From Plectrocnemia conspersa (taxonomy: Eukaryota; Arthropoda; Insecta; Trichoptera; Polycentropodidae), in assembly GCA_009617715.1 (NCBI GenBank), contig VTFK01000305.1, forward strand, positions 62,001 through 126,000: 64,000 nt of DNA, in the 5' to 3' direction. This document shows, piece after piece, positions 41,101 to 54,500 of this stretch. Made by a program: the position numbers and the translations under genes. The notes beneath the pieces were generated by a model, which was given only the letters and a program-made list of their open reading frames with translations, did not search any database and was not told the DNA's origin. Numbering within the stretch: position 1 is the first letter of the stretch; each line of letters begins with the position of its first letter.

Positions 41101-42451
41101 TTTATAAAGGGCACGAGTTATAATATAATGCGTAACATAAAAATATCATATTTCATTGGAAATAGCAAACGATATTTTTTTATATTTATAAATGTTCTTA
41201 TCTTATTTTTTTGTAAAATAGCATTAGGTTGTTTTTATACTTATTCATGATTTTGAACAATATTTTTTTTCGCACAAAAACTTTTATTTTTATCTAACAT
41301 TAGATTTATTGCCCGGCCTTCGCTTAATATAGATGTAAACTCTGTTTTTATTAATTAAAATAATATTACCGTATTTCAGTAGCACATAATCGGTCGTCAG
41401 CACGTCACTGTTCAGTTTCTTCAGTAGTTTTATTGCCACGTATTACAATAGCATACAATCTTGTTTTAATAAATATAATTTTAAAATAGCATAGTTGATA
41501 TATAAATAACATGTGTAAATATCACGTCGCCACTGTTCACTGTTTGGGGGGAGTTGTTGTGACAGACAAACAGGCATGTATTCTCTGTTTAACAGTAATG
41601 ATATATTAATATTAGTGTGTTTGTAAACAATGCGAATATGTAAATAACTTATTTTGGTGAAAAGACATTTTACGAGTAAATTAACATAATCAGTTAAAAC
41701 GTTTTTTTAATAAAGGTCATTCCATAATATATTTTTAAATAATGGTTAATCGGTGTTTAAATTTATTACTTAATTTTGTGCTCTAAATCAGATTGTATGA
41801 CATAATGTTTTATAGTTGTTTAAAGGTTGTAAAAAATCCTTTGTCTACATGCAATGCTAAAATATTATCTAAATGGCATTTCCGAACGTGTCATACCGCT
41901 GCAGAATCCCGTCGTCTTTCTTCGACATTCAACAAAGACGAAATGGGTTCAAAATCGTGACCACGGGTCAGATAGCCCCCAGGAACGATTGTTCGCATAA
42001 TTAAAAGCTATCGAACTCTTCGTAAATCGCACGGTTCGATCGTGACGGAGAAGACTTTCTTCTCGTCATGTTAATTGGTAATGTCACATGTAAAGACCGA
42101 AACTAAGATGGTCCAACTTAGGAAAGTTTCAGGATTTGTCTTAGTGACGTCTTCCGCGTGGAGCACAATAAAGATCGTGCCGAATGATGGAAATGACAGT
42201 TTACAACGTTTCCTTGTCTGCTGCGTTGTTGACCTCTGCTTGTCGGGTTCAATTGCGAACTTAGAACAAAAGTGAAAATTTGTACTAAGATAGTATCATT
42301 TGTTATGTATTTAATAGGATTGAAACATACTTGTGTAATATGAGAAAAACAATCATTGTCTATCTAAAAAAAATGTAGAATAAATATTAAACAGAACTTA
42401 ATAATTCACAAAAAAATATTTTTATGAGATTATGAAATATGTATATTGTAT

Positions 42452-42493
42452 ACAAAATCACGGTTTTTTCTGTTATAAAAACCGTGATTTTGT
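42452..42493. repeat. perfect 17-bp hairpin with 8-nt loop
   Basis: The arm ACAAAATCACGGTTTTT at 42452-42468 is exactly complementary to 42477-42493, with loop 42469-42476. It lies just after a CpG-richer island in the large intron. It could be a small foldback or a transcript stem-loop. A transcription terminator of bacterial type makes no sense here. Confidence 0.8.
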
Positions 42494-45400
42494 GTTACAT
42501 ATCAATGACTTATAAAAAATATTTAAATTATGCTTTTTTACAACATGAAACTAATATCAAATAAATTTACTAATTCTGATAATCGTGATTTACTATAGAC
42601 ATGAAATTTCTCTTCGTGGCTCATTAATATCTATTTAATATGGACCTTTTCCGACTATCTTTCTACGTTATTAAATAATGATATTATCTACCATAAACTT
42701 GAATATCGTGTTTAAAACATCATCTTTCTCTTTTCGTTGCAAAAAATCACGTATTTGTCTGTCATGAATATTTTTTATTAATCATAAATCATTATCCAAC
42801 GACCTCAAAATTATGACTGATTTAAATTGCATTCAAGTGTAACAAAAAAACCAAACACACCCAATGAAAGTTAGAAGTGCAATGCTAATTGGTAATTACA
42901 TATATTGTGTGGTTAATATATGAATTTTAACTGAGCATCTCGCGCTGACAGGTAGTCGACCTTCACCGCGTTTATCTAGCGAGTACGAAATTCATAAATT
43001 CATAAACAAAGGATTACGAAACGATCTATTCAGGCGTATGTCTTAAACTGTAAGACGATCGATGAGTGGTCACTCACATTTAAGGACAAAGGTCAAATTG
43101 TTGGTTTCCCATGACTTTTGTAGGTAGTAATTTTCAGTTAGCTGCTTAGGAATATAAAAAATGTACTCTCAACAATAAGAAAACGAGGTAGTTATAAAGT
43201 ATTTTTCCAAATGTCAAGGCCCTTGCCAGACACGTTTGCGTCCGATGTAAATTTGAAAAGTAAAAAGTGGCCGTAGCCTTTTTTCACTCGGACGAAGACA
43301 TCCTCGGGTCAAGGATCAAGGATGTGATCGAGTCGAATTCGATTGATATTATATGTAAATTCTGCATATGATTAATAAAGTTAACATTTATTTTTATTTA
43401 TTTATTTATTTATGATAGGTGTGACGAAAACATTTTTTTATGATATTTATAACATTTATAAAAAAAAATTACTATCTTAGATTTCCAAGTTACATTAAAT
43501 TTATTTATTATTAAAATATATTTTAAACATAAACACACATACTTATAATGGTACTAGTAAGAAATAAAACTTACTTAAGTATATTATAACTTAAAAATAT
43601 TTTTAATTATACATAATATCTTATAAAACAGTTAGTATTACGAAAGTAATGTTTTCTTTTTAATGTGATTATTTAGTGTAAAATACAAAACAACCTTTTG
43701 TAAATTGTTTATAGCAATCTGTTTTCATTTATACATTCAAATACTGAAACAGTTTGCTTCTTACAAAATTGTTTTTTAACTATAAAAAAACAACATTTTT
43801 AGTTGTATTAAAAAAGGTTTAACAATCTATTTATGTTAACGATTTTACACCGGATTTAATTTGTATAAAAATCAGTGCTCATCAAGACCCATTTAACTGC
43901 TTTTGGGATATTTTACTAAGATACATGATATTATTTTACATGAGTCAGTGCACAAAAACAAATAGATACATAATTTACCTGATCGTCAAGAGCAAATCTA
44001 ACAAATTTTAAAAATAAATTAAACCGTTTAAATTAATAAGAACATGACAATGATTTAAATAAATAGAACTTATATAACCATCACAATAGTAAAAGGAGCG
44101 ATCTACAACCTAAACCACCATGTGTACTTCCACATACTGGTATCACCCCTCAGTTTGACAGACTAAATACAGGGCAGAAATTTTAGAGCACGCATTTAAC
44201 TGTTTTTATGCAATGAATATTAAAAAAAATTGAAAAATAACTATTTTTAAATAGATATTTTTGCTAAAATTTGATTCACAACATATAATATAATTTTTTT
44301 CCATTACATAAAAAAAATATAACACGCATTAAAACTATTAAGGAATGTATTTTAATCTAATGATTTAACATCAACATGTTTTTTTAATTGTAAAAAACCT
44401 AACAACTTATAAAAATTTTAATTATGAAGATATATAATCAAATATTAAAATATTTTATTTAAATAAAAATTAAGTGTCCTTATTATACTAAGCTTATTGG
44501 ATTTCTTTTTCTATAATAAATTGGTTGTTATTCTACGCGTAAAATGATTTTTTACATACATCTGTATTAAATTTTCAATTATTTTTTTATACACATATTT
44601 ATAATAGTTTTTCTGCTTCTATTTATTATCTGCTTTTATTACAACTTAATGTTTTTATTTAAATTAAAATATTGCTACAAATACAGTAAATATTTTTTTT
44701 TATTTGAGCAAATTATCTATTGAAAAAAATATTATAACTTTTATAGTTATAATTTATTAAAATATATAGATTATATTTAATAATGGTTAAAAGTACAGCT
44801 TTTATTATTATTTGATATTATTATTTCTTCTAAATAATAATTAAATTATCTTGTATGCCTTATTGGTTAATTTTTAAAAGGTCATAAATTGAAAAAAATA
44901 CTATTAGTCCAATCAAACCAAACTGACAGCACCCATTTTTTATATATGTACTTATTTATATTTTTAACAGTTGTTTATGATTTATAATTATATTTTCATT
45001 TAGAATAGAATACATTTCAATAAGTGCTTTAATAATATATAAGGTCAATTATTTGACCTTTAAGGTTAAATATTTATTATTCACAGCTATATATCACAGA
45101 ACGTTTAATAACTTTATTCGGTAAGATAAAAATTTCACCTTAAAGGATATACATACCTATAAGATTTATTCATGTAACATGAACTCTCAACCTTTTATTA
45201 AACTGACAGCATAACCGTTTTTGTATAATAAAGACACGTACCTAGCTAACCATTATCTGATGATGATTTTCCATAATTGGCAACGAATAAGCCACAAGTG
45301 TCGAATTCCTACGGTAATCGGTCTCATTGGCTTACGTAAAAAAGGCAATCTCACTTTCGATTATCACACAAAAAATCATAAATATGACGAAGCGTCTTCT

Positions 45401-46077
45401 GCCTATATACATTAATTTCCCTTTCATTCTACCGTTTTGCCTCATTTAGTATGAGTCAACTGTAGTTTGACTTGATTCAATGGTTCAATAGTTAGATCGC
45501 CTTATGTGTGTGATTTTTATCATACATACAAACGATTACCAGACACACCTGTTACCTTTAACATTAAAAGATGCCTTTGCATGGCTAAATCGATGGCGTC
45601 ATTTATCCCGAGTAAATCTTGTCCTTCGCAAAAATATGTACGCAGCTTCTTCTTTGTGAAGGTTGACCACACGAAGCGGCATTCCGTGGCATTATTTCAG
45701 ATGATAATAAACCTAATGGAAATGTATTCAAATCAGCATGCTAATATGAATGGAATTAGCATTTATTGCTTTATATTTTTAGACAGTTTTATTCTGTTTG
45801 CTGCCATACAGGTCTAAACAATGTCTAAATAGTGTCACGAAAACTATGTTCGAATTATTGTTATAAAAAATAATGAATCAGCAATCGTTTGACTGAGAAT
45901 CGATCCACTTTGGTGGATCTAAATATTTTGTAAGTCTTCAATGAAACTCAGCTACTTTTATCAAGTCCCAGGCTCAACATTTAATTAGAATATCTCAACG
46001 GTATTATAATTAAACTTAAAGTAATTCCAGCTTTTTTACTACAATACACTAACACTGAGTCTATTTACATTAACCAC

Positions 46078-46497
46078 TTTACGCGCGGTCCCGCACGGGT
46101 GTGTGATTTTAGAAATGTCCCTTACACGCGGTGTCGAGCCTGTGCGGGAATATAAAAAAAGAGACTAGCGACACTACACTAGCGAGAATTGCCGGAACTA
46201 TTTGAATAATTGTAGTTTCGGTTTAATAACAACTACGACCCTTAGCTAGTCTGGCTTCGCTTCAATACACTGCGTGAACTGAGACTAGGCTCGACCTCCT
46301 ACCTAGGCTGTTGCGAGTGACAGCTGCAGTTGGATAAACTGTTGATGGTCTTCAGCATTACTAATCAATTTAATGAAATGTATAAGGGATGTAAGGAGTA
46401 GTGGTCCATCGCGCTCCACGTACCCAAGAATAACTCATAGAGTGGATGAAAGTATATATGCTAATGCTGAAATAAAAAAATAATAAATAAATAAAGA
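46078..46497 (+). mobile_element. possible short retroelement or MITE-like insertion
   Basis: A GC-rich head begins at TTAACCACTTTACGCGCGG (about 46,076) and carries the inverted pair CCCGCAC (46090-46096) and GTGCGGG (46142-46148). The block ends in an A-rich AAATAAATAAATAAA tail near 46,497. The abrupt composition change and A-rich tail resemble a retroposed short element. I could not identify the family, and no clear target duplication was found. Confidence 0.3.
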
Positions 46498-47380
46498 CCT
46501 GTCTATTTTCCATGACACGAGATACTAGTTAATGATTTGACGGTGTTTAAAATATAATATTTCATACCATTTTTTTAAGGTTCTCTCTCATTAAAGATTT
46601 TTACACAACATACTATACAATTGAGCTGTATTGCGATTTTATTGTTCAATAATTATCTCAAAGCATATATTTCATATAACATATGTGCAGTTTTGTGTTA
46701 CAGCATAAATTTTAAAGTCGACATTCTTTTTCAAATAAATTCTAAATGGCAATAGAACCTCTCAATACATTCAGAAGCTGTTAGAGAGCCATATATCTTC
46801 ATTGCATAAATGTGGTATTATTGCAAGATTTTATTTGCACGCCGATTTTCAACAATTCGCTTAAGTTGAAGATGGTCTTTTGAGCATTGCGTCAAAAATA
46901 TTTTCTTGACTTTCACCAGGACGAATCGATGTGTATAGCTGTAGTGCACACGATTACAAGAAAATAACACATGTACTACATGAGCAATTCGATGCGTGTT
47001 CATAAATTTAATCGGGACACGCTGATTGAGAGATCGTTACGGTTCATCCTAAGAATACAACTTTCGATTTCTATATGATTCAACGCTCTTGCAAATAACA
47101 CGCTTTAATTGTGTGTTATTGTACGAAGAAAATGAATGAACATTAATTGTCTGTGCATTATTACCATGCAAACGTTTAGCATTAAAATTAACTAATATAT
47201 GATTCACCAAAATACAAGTTAAAAATACTGCTAAAATATTATGCATCTGTGAAGAATTTTGCTAAAGATATCGATTCCATCATTGCAATACCATCGACTT
47301 CAATCATCAACTGATATTGATTTGCTATGTTTTCCAATTAACGATTTAAAGACTGACCAAATATATTTTCATTGTTACAG

Positions 47381-47673
47381 CTGGCCTTAGCGTCAGTGTC
47401 AGCAGACGATGACGAAGTCCTTACGGCGCAAAAGTTAAACTCAGAGCTCTTCGGATATGGAGGTCCGCTTTTCTCTATTGAAGAGGACCTAAGCGAAGGT
47501 GTCCACTTCGTCAGAGGAACGCGACAATTGCGCCAAGCCACCATTGGACACACTCACATCAATTCCATCGACGTAAAATGCGGCGACAGGGGAATGGATG
47601 TAACGATCGAGTTTGCAGAACCGTTCGGTGGTGTCATATACAGTAAAGGGTACTTCAATGACCCTAAGTGCAA
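47381..47673 (+). CDS. ZP-domain protein, exon with signal cleavage site and start of ZP-N
   Basis: Acceptor TTACAG ends at 47380 and donor GTAAAT begins at 47674. The exon enters in phase 0 and leaves with two bases of a Lys codon. It encodes residues 13-109 plus part of 110: the end of the signal peptide (LALASVSA), an acidic, probably disordered stretch, RGTRQLRQ, and the first ZP-N strands. Key marks are IDVKCGDRGMDVTIEF (first ZP Cys at residue 79) and GYFNDPKC (second Cys), both hallmark positions of insect ZP proteins. It is followed by a 68-bp intron. Confidence 0.9.
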
Positions 47674-47741
47674 GTAAATATCTAGCATTCTCTAAGAATA
47701 TAATACTATTTTACACCACTAAATAAAACTATTTTTCTTAG

Positions 47742-48045
47742 ATATGTCACATACGGAAACAGCAGAACCTCCTATAGTTTCATAGTACCGACAAACGGAT
47801 GCGGAAGTAGAGCATCGTGTAAAGCTTGTGGGACCATAGATAACATTTTAATAATACAAGCTGACGATACAGTGCAAGAAATTTGGGATACTGCTCGAAA
47901 GATATCTTGCACGCAAGGAGACCTTAAAGATACCCATGTAGCTTTTAAGCCATTTATGGTTGACATGTTAGAAGTTGTTAACGTGCCGACAAATAAAGGA
48001 AGCGTCGAGTGTTGGATGGATATACAGAAAGGTGTATATCCAAAC
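47742..48045 (+). CDS. ZP-domain protein, central ZP exon
   Basis: The exon lies between acceptor CTTAG and donor GTACGT. Its first base completes the split Lys codon, and it ends in phase 0, coding residues to about 211. Landmarks are KYVTYG, SFIVPTNGCGSRASCKACG (three closely spaced Cys), DNILIIQADDTVQEIWDTARKISC and SVECWMDIQKG. The I-Q-x-D-x-x-x-Q-E-x-x-D-x-A-R-x-x-x-C pattern ends ZP-N in cuticular ZP proteins; WMDI then begins the linker to ZP-C. All adjoining phases agree. Confidence 0.92.
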
Positions 48046-48117
48046 GTACGTATACACACAGATTGCTACTAAATTATGTATTTATGATTCATTACTAAAT
48101 TTAAATAAATATTTTAG

Positions 48118-48296
48118 ACGTCTCCCTTGTCTGATGTAATTAAAATAGGAGAAGATCTCTCAATATTGGTATATTTGAAAGATCCGGAAAGACAATACGA
48201 TCTTAGAATAAGAGATTGTTGGGCATATGATAACGACAATTATGATTCTCCTCAAACAAATAAGCTGCAGCTGACCGATAAAGAAGGATGTCCAAA
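48118..48296 (+). CDS. ZP-domain protein, ZP-C exon
   Basis: Acceptor TTTTAG ends at 48117 and donor GTATAT begins at 48297. It enters in phase 0 and leaves two bases of a Lys codon. It encodes TSPLSDVIKIGEDLSILVYLKD followed by LRIRDCWAYD and TDKEGCPKK. The G-x-x-L-x-x-x-V and C-W-A-Y-D motifs are diagnostic of ZP-C, the polymerisation module. The codon split at 48296/48374 reads through cleanly. Confidence 0.92.
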
Positions 48297-48373
48297 GTAT
48301 ATTATTCTATTTACAATTACAAATCTTTAACTTAAGAACTTTTGTTTTTTTATAAAATATTTTAATTTTTAAG

Positions 48374-48509
48374 GAAAAAAAAATTGGTACAATACTGGCA
48401 AACTACACAAGACACCGGAAAGTCAGGCGCAACAGTTATCGCATGGAACAAAGTTAGCGCTTTTAAATTTCCCGACAGAGATCAAGTTTTTCTGACATGT
48501 AATATTGAG
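48374..48509 (+). CDS. ZP-domain protein, last ZP-C strands
   Basis: This 136-bp exon (acceptor TTTAAG, donor GTAATT) starts with the last base of the split Lys codon and ends in phase 0. It encodes KKKLVQYWQTTQDTGKSGAT and then AFKFPDRDQVFLTCNIE. The F-x-F-P-D-x-x-x-V-x-x-x-C pattern is the final conserved strand of the ZP fold. It is not in any long open frame, because the nine-A run near its start follows the splice site. Confidence 0.9.
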
Positions 48510-48581
48510 GTAATTTTTAAATAAAATATAAATATTAAACACAATTATTAAGTTCTAATATAATACAATAATATTTAACAG

Positions 48582-51500
48582 ATTTGTTCAGGACCTTGTC
48601 AAGGAAAATGTGAAAGTGATGACACAAATATTATTGTACAAACAACGACAAGACAACCAACTACGATTAAACCTTGCTATCCAGGATCTACAGACCCAAA
48701 GTGCCCAAGACCATTTACGTCAACACAAAAACCGAACTGTTTTCCGGGATCTACTGATCCGCGCTGTCCAATACCGCATTATCCAACTACACCAGCTCGA
48801 TGCTATCCAGGATCACCTGACCCTAGATGTCCGCGACCACAAACAACAACAACGCAAAAGCCGACATATTTACCACCTGTAACAACAACGCCTAAACCAG
48901 CATGCTATCCAGGTTCAACAGATCCCAGATGTCCTAGACCAATTACTACACAACCTCCACCAAATTGTTATCCTGGTTCAAGCGATCCAAGATGCCCGAA
49001 ACCATCAACCCCTGCACCACCAAAATGTTATCCAGGATCCACCGATCCTCGATGTCCTAAGCCGGCTACTCCAGTGCCTCCAAATTGTTATCCTGGTTCA
49101 AGTGACTCGCGGTGTCCAAAACCAATAACCACGCCAACGCCTCCTAGGTGTTTACTAGGATCCAATGATCCTAGGTGTCCAAAACCACAAACGACACCAA
49201 TTCCATTTAGTTGCTATCCTGGTAATAATGATCCTAGGTGCCCACGACCTCAAATCACCACTAGCAAAACACCTCCAACATATTTACCACCAGTAACCAC
49301 AACATCAACACCATGTTATCCAGGTTCAAATGATCCTAGGTGTCCAAGGCCAACGACACAGCGCCCACCAAATTGCTTTCTAAATTCGAACGATCCTCGC
49401 TGTCCTAAGCCAACAACTCAAGCACCTCCAAACTGCTATCCAGGATCAACTGATCCCCGTTGTCTTAAGCCAACTACCCCTGCACCACTAAATTGCTATC
49501 CAGGGTCAAATGATCCACGATGCCCGAAACCAACAACCCTAGCACCTCCAAGATGCTTCCCTGGATCCAACGATCCTAGATGCCCAAAGCCACAAACAAC
49601 ACCAGCTCCGCCAAATTGTTACCCTGGTAATAATGATCCCAGGTGCCCACGACCGCAAATCTCTACAACCAACACTCCACCAACATATTTGCCACCAGTA
49701 ACAACTACAGCAAAACCTGCGTGCTATCCAGGATCCAACGATCCCAGATGTCCAAGGCCAACAACACAGTCACCACCTAATTGCTATCCAGGTTCCAACG
49801 ATCCAAGATGTCCAAAACCAACGACTCCAGCACCACCACGATGCTATCCAGGATCCACTGATCCTCGCTGTCCCAAGACAACAACGCCAGCTCCCCCAAA
49901 TTGCTATCCAGGAGCAACGGACCCCAGGTGTCCAAAACCAATAACGACACCCACACCACCAAGATGTTATCCAGGATCTACTGATCCTCGTTGTCCCAAA
50001 CCAACCACTCCAGCTCCTCCAAATTGCTACCCAGGAGCTACGGATCCTAGATGCCCAAAACCATCGACTCCTGCACCACCTAAATGTTATCCAGGCTCAT
50101 CCGATCCTCGTTGTCCCAAGCCAACTACCCCTGCACCACTAAATTGCTATCCAGGGTCAAATGATCCTCGATGCCCGAAACCAACAACCCTAGCACCTCC
50201 AAGATGCTTCCCTGGATCCAACGATTCTAGATGCCCAAAGCCACAAACAACACCAGCTCCGCCAAATTGTTACCCTGGTAATAATGATCCCAGGTGCCCA
50301 CGACCGCAAATCTCTACAACCAACACTCCACCAACATATTTGCCTCCAGTGACAACTACAGCAAAACCTGCGTGCTATCCAGGATCCAACGATCCTAGAT
50401 GTCCAAGGCCAACAACACAGTCACCACCAAATTGCTATCCAGGTTCAAACGATCCAAGATGTCCAAAACCAACGACTCCTGCACCACCACGATGCTACCC
50501 GGGATCCACCGATACACGCTGTCCCAAACCAACAACACAAGCTCCTCCAAATTGCTACCCAGGAGCAACAGACCCTAGATGTCCAAAACCAACAACGACA
50601 CCCGCGCCACCAAGATGTTATCCAGGATCTACTGATCTTCGTTGTCCCAAACCAACCACTCCAGCTCCTCCAAATTGCTACCCAGGAGCTACGGATCCTA
50701 GATGCCCAAAACCATCGACTTCTGCACCACCTAAATGTTATCCAGGATCATCCGATCCCCGTTGTCCCAAGCCAACTACCCCTGCACCACTAAATTGCTA
50801 TCCAGGGTCAAATGATCCTCGATGCCCGAAGCCAACAACACCAGCACCTCCAAGATGTTTTCCAGGATCTAACGATCCCAGATGCCCACAGCCACAGACA
50901 ACACCAGCTCCGCCAAATTGCTACCCTGGAAATAATGATCCCAGGTGTCCACGACCGCAAATCTCTACAACCAACACTCCACCAACATATTTGCCTCCAG
51001 TAACAACTACAGCAAAACCTGCGTGCTATCCAGGATCCAATGATCCAAGATGTCCAAGGCCAACAACACAGCCACCACCAAATTGCTATCCAGGTTCAAA
51101 CGATCCAAGATGTCCAAAACCAACGACTCCTGCACCACCACGATGCTACCCGGGATCCACCGATACCCGCTGTCCCAGACCAACAACACAAGCTCCTCTA
51201 AATTGCTACCCAGGAACAACGGATTCTCGATGCCCAAAACCAACAACGCCTGCACCACCAAGATGTTATCCAGGATCTACTGATTCTCGTTGTCCAAAGC
51301 CGACTACGCCAGCTCCTCCAAATTGCTATCCAGGAGCTACGGATCCTAGATGCCCAAAACCAACGACTCCTGCACCACCACGATGCTTTCCAGGATCCAC
51401 CGACTCTCGTTGTCCAAAACCGACCACCCTCGCACCTCCAAATTGTTATCCTGGTTCAAATGATCCTAGATGCCCGAAACCAACAACGCCAGCACCACCC

Positions 51501-54500
51501 AGATGCTTCCCAGGATCAAAAGATCCCAGATGCCCACAATCACAAACAACCCCTGCTGCACCTAATTGTTATCCTGGCATTAATGATCCCAGATGTCCAA
51601 GGCCGCAATTCACTACCACGAATACACCTCCGACATATCTACCACCAGTACCTACAACAGTGAAACCGGCATGTTATCCAGGCTCAAACGATCCCAGATG
51701 TCCCAAACCCACAACACAAGCACCTCCTAATTGCTATCTTGGATCGAATGATCCCAGATGTCCAAAACCGACGACACAAGCACCTCCAAAGTGTTATCCT
51801 GGATCAAATGATCCAAGGTGTCCAAGGCCTACAACTCAGACTCCTCCTAATTGTTATCCTGGATCGAATGATCCCAGATGTCCAAAACCGACAACACAAG
51901 CACCTCCAAAGTGTTATCCTGGATCAAATGATCCAAGGTGTCCACGGCCTACAACTCAGGCCCCTCCTAATTGTTATCCTGGATCGAATGATCCCAGATG
52001 TCCAAAACCTACAACACAAGCACCTCCTAATTGCTATCCTGGATCGAATGATCCCAGATGCCCAAAACCCACAACACAAGCACCTCCAAATTGCTATCCT
52101 GGTTCAAATGATCCGAGATGTCCTCGGCCAACAACTCAGACACCTCCTAATTGCTATCCTGGATCGAATGATCCTAGATGTCCAAAACCCACAACACAAA
52201 CACCTCCAAATTGCTATCCAGGTTCGAATGACCCTCGATGCCCGAAACCAACAGCACAAGCACCTCCAAGATGCTTCCCTGGATCTAATGATCCTAGATG
52301 TCCTAAACCACCAACCACACTAGCTCCACCTAATTGCTACCCTGGTAATAATGATCCTAGATGTCCGCGACCTCAAATCAGTACTACCAACACTCCTCCG
52401 ACATATTTACCACCAGTAATTACAACAACGAAACCGGCATGTTATCCTGGCTCAAACAATCCCAGATGTCCCAAACCCACAACTCAGACTCCTCCTAATT
52501 GCTATCCTGGATCAAATGATCCCAGGTGCCCAAAACCCACAACCCAAGCACCTCCAAATTGCTATCCTGGATCAAAGGATCCCAGATGTCCAAAACCAAC
52601 AACCCAAGCACCTCCAAATTGCTATCCTGGATCAAAGGATCCCAGATGTCCAAAACCCACAACACAGGCACCTCCAAAATGTTATTCTGGATCAAATGAT
52701 CCTAGATGTCCAAAGCCTACAACTCAGGCTCCTCCTAATTGCTATCCTGGATCAAATGATCCCAGATGCCCGAAACCCACAACCCAAGCACCTCCAAATT
52801 GCTATCCTGGATCGAATGATCCTAGATGTCCAAAACCTACAACACAAGCACCTCCTAATTGCTATCCTGGATCCAATGATCCAAGATGCCCAAAACCAAC
52901 AACACAACCTCCTCCAAATTGCTATCCTGGATCAAATGATCCCAGATGTCCAAAACCTACAACCCAAGCGCCTCCAAATTGCTATCCTGGATCGAATGAT
53001 CCAAGGTGTCCTCGGCCAACAACTCAGGCCCCTCCAAATTGCTATCCTGGATCAAAAGATCCCAGATGTCCAAAACCAACAACGCCAGCTCCACCCAGAT
53101 GCTTCCCAGGATCAAAAGATCCCAGATGCCCACAATCACAGACAACCCCTGCTGCACCTAATTGCTATCCTGGTAATAATGATCCTAGATGTCCACGACC
53201 TCAGATCAGCACTACGAACACGCCTGCGACATATTTACCACCAGTAATTACAACAGCTAAACCGTCATGTTATCCTGGCTCAAACGATCCCAGATGTCCC
53301 AAACCAACAACACAAGCACCTCCTAATTGCTACCCTGGATCAAATGATCCGAGATGCCCGATCAAATGATCCGAGATGCCCGAAACCCACAACACAAGCA
53401 CCTCCAAATTGCTATCCTGGATCGAATGATCCCAGATGTCCAAAACCTACAACACAAGCTCCTCCAAATTGTTATCCTGGATCAAATGACCCAAGATGCC
53501 CGAAACCTACAACCCAAGCACCTCCTAATTGCTATCCCGGATTAAATGATCCCAGATGTCCAAAACCCACAACCCAAGCACCTCCAAATTGCTATCCTGG
53601 ATCAAAAGATCCCAGATGTCCAAAACCCACAACACAGGCACCTCCAAAATGTTATTCTGGATCAAATGATCCAAGATGTCCAAAGCCTACCACTCAGGCA
53701 CCTCCAAATTGCTATCCTGGATCAAATGATCCAAGGTGTCCTCGGCCAACTACTCAAGCCCCTCCAAACTGCTATTCTGGATCGAAAGATCCAAGATGTC
53801 CAAAACCCACAACACAAGCACCTCAAAGATGCTTCTTAGGATCTAATGATCCTAGGTGTCCACAAACGACACTAGCTCCACCTAATTGCTACCCTGGCAA
53901 TAATGATCCTAGATGTCCGCGACCTCAAATCAGTACTACCAACACACCTCCGACATATTTACCACCAGTAATTACAACAGCGAAGCCGTCATGTTATCCT
54001 GGCTCAAACGATCCCAGATGTCCCAAACCAACCACACAAGCACCTCCTAATTGCTATCCTGGATCAAAAGATCCCAGATGTCCAAAACCCACGACACAGG
54101 CACCTCCAAAATGTTATTCCGGATCAAATGATCCAAGATGTCCAAAGCCTACAACTCAGGCTCCTCCTAATTGCTATCCTGGATCAAATGATCCCAGATG
54201 CCCGAAACCCACAACCCAAGCACCTCCAAATTGCTATCCTGGATCAAAAGATCCCAGATGTCCAAAACCCACGACACAGGCACCTCCAAAATGTTATTCT
54301 GGATCAAATGATCCAAGATGTCCAAAGCCTACAACTCAGGCTCCTCCTAATTGCTATCCTGGATCAAATGATCCCAGATGCCCAAAACCCACAACCCAAG
54401 CGCCTCCTAATTGTTATCCTGGATCAAATGATCCCAGGTGCCCGAAACCCACAACCCAAGCGCCTCCAAATTGCTATCCTGGATCGAATGATCCAAGGTG

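Larger units (their letters stand above)
28753..47380 (+). other. 18.6-kb intron splitting the signal peptide
   Basis: It runs from GTGAGT at 28753 to TTGTTACAG at 47380. No coding exon was recognised inside. It holds a jockey-type LINE fossil at 37.9-38.2 kb, a 17-bp hairpin at 42.45 kb and a repeat-like block at 46.1-46.5 kb. GC/CpG-richer islands lie at about 30,930-31,540, 33,830-34,170, 36,040-36,280, 36,560-37,060, 38,620-39,010, 41,880-42,260, 42,940-43,340, 45,180-45,830 and 46,810-47,330. Between the islands the DNA is plain AT-rich sequence. Confidence 0.75.

Noticed and set aside
45221..45817. Two + strand open frames (64 and 103 codons) near the end of the large intron
   Set aside because: No motif or usable splice phase linking them to the ZP gene; more likely regulatory or chance frames.
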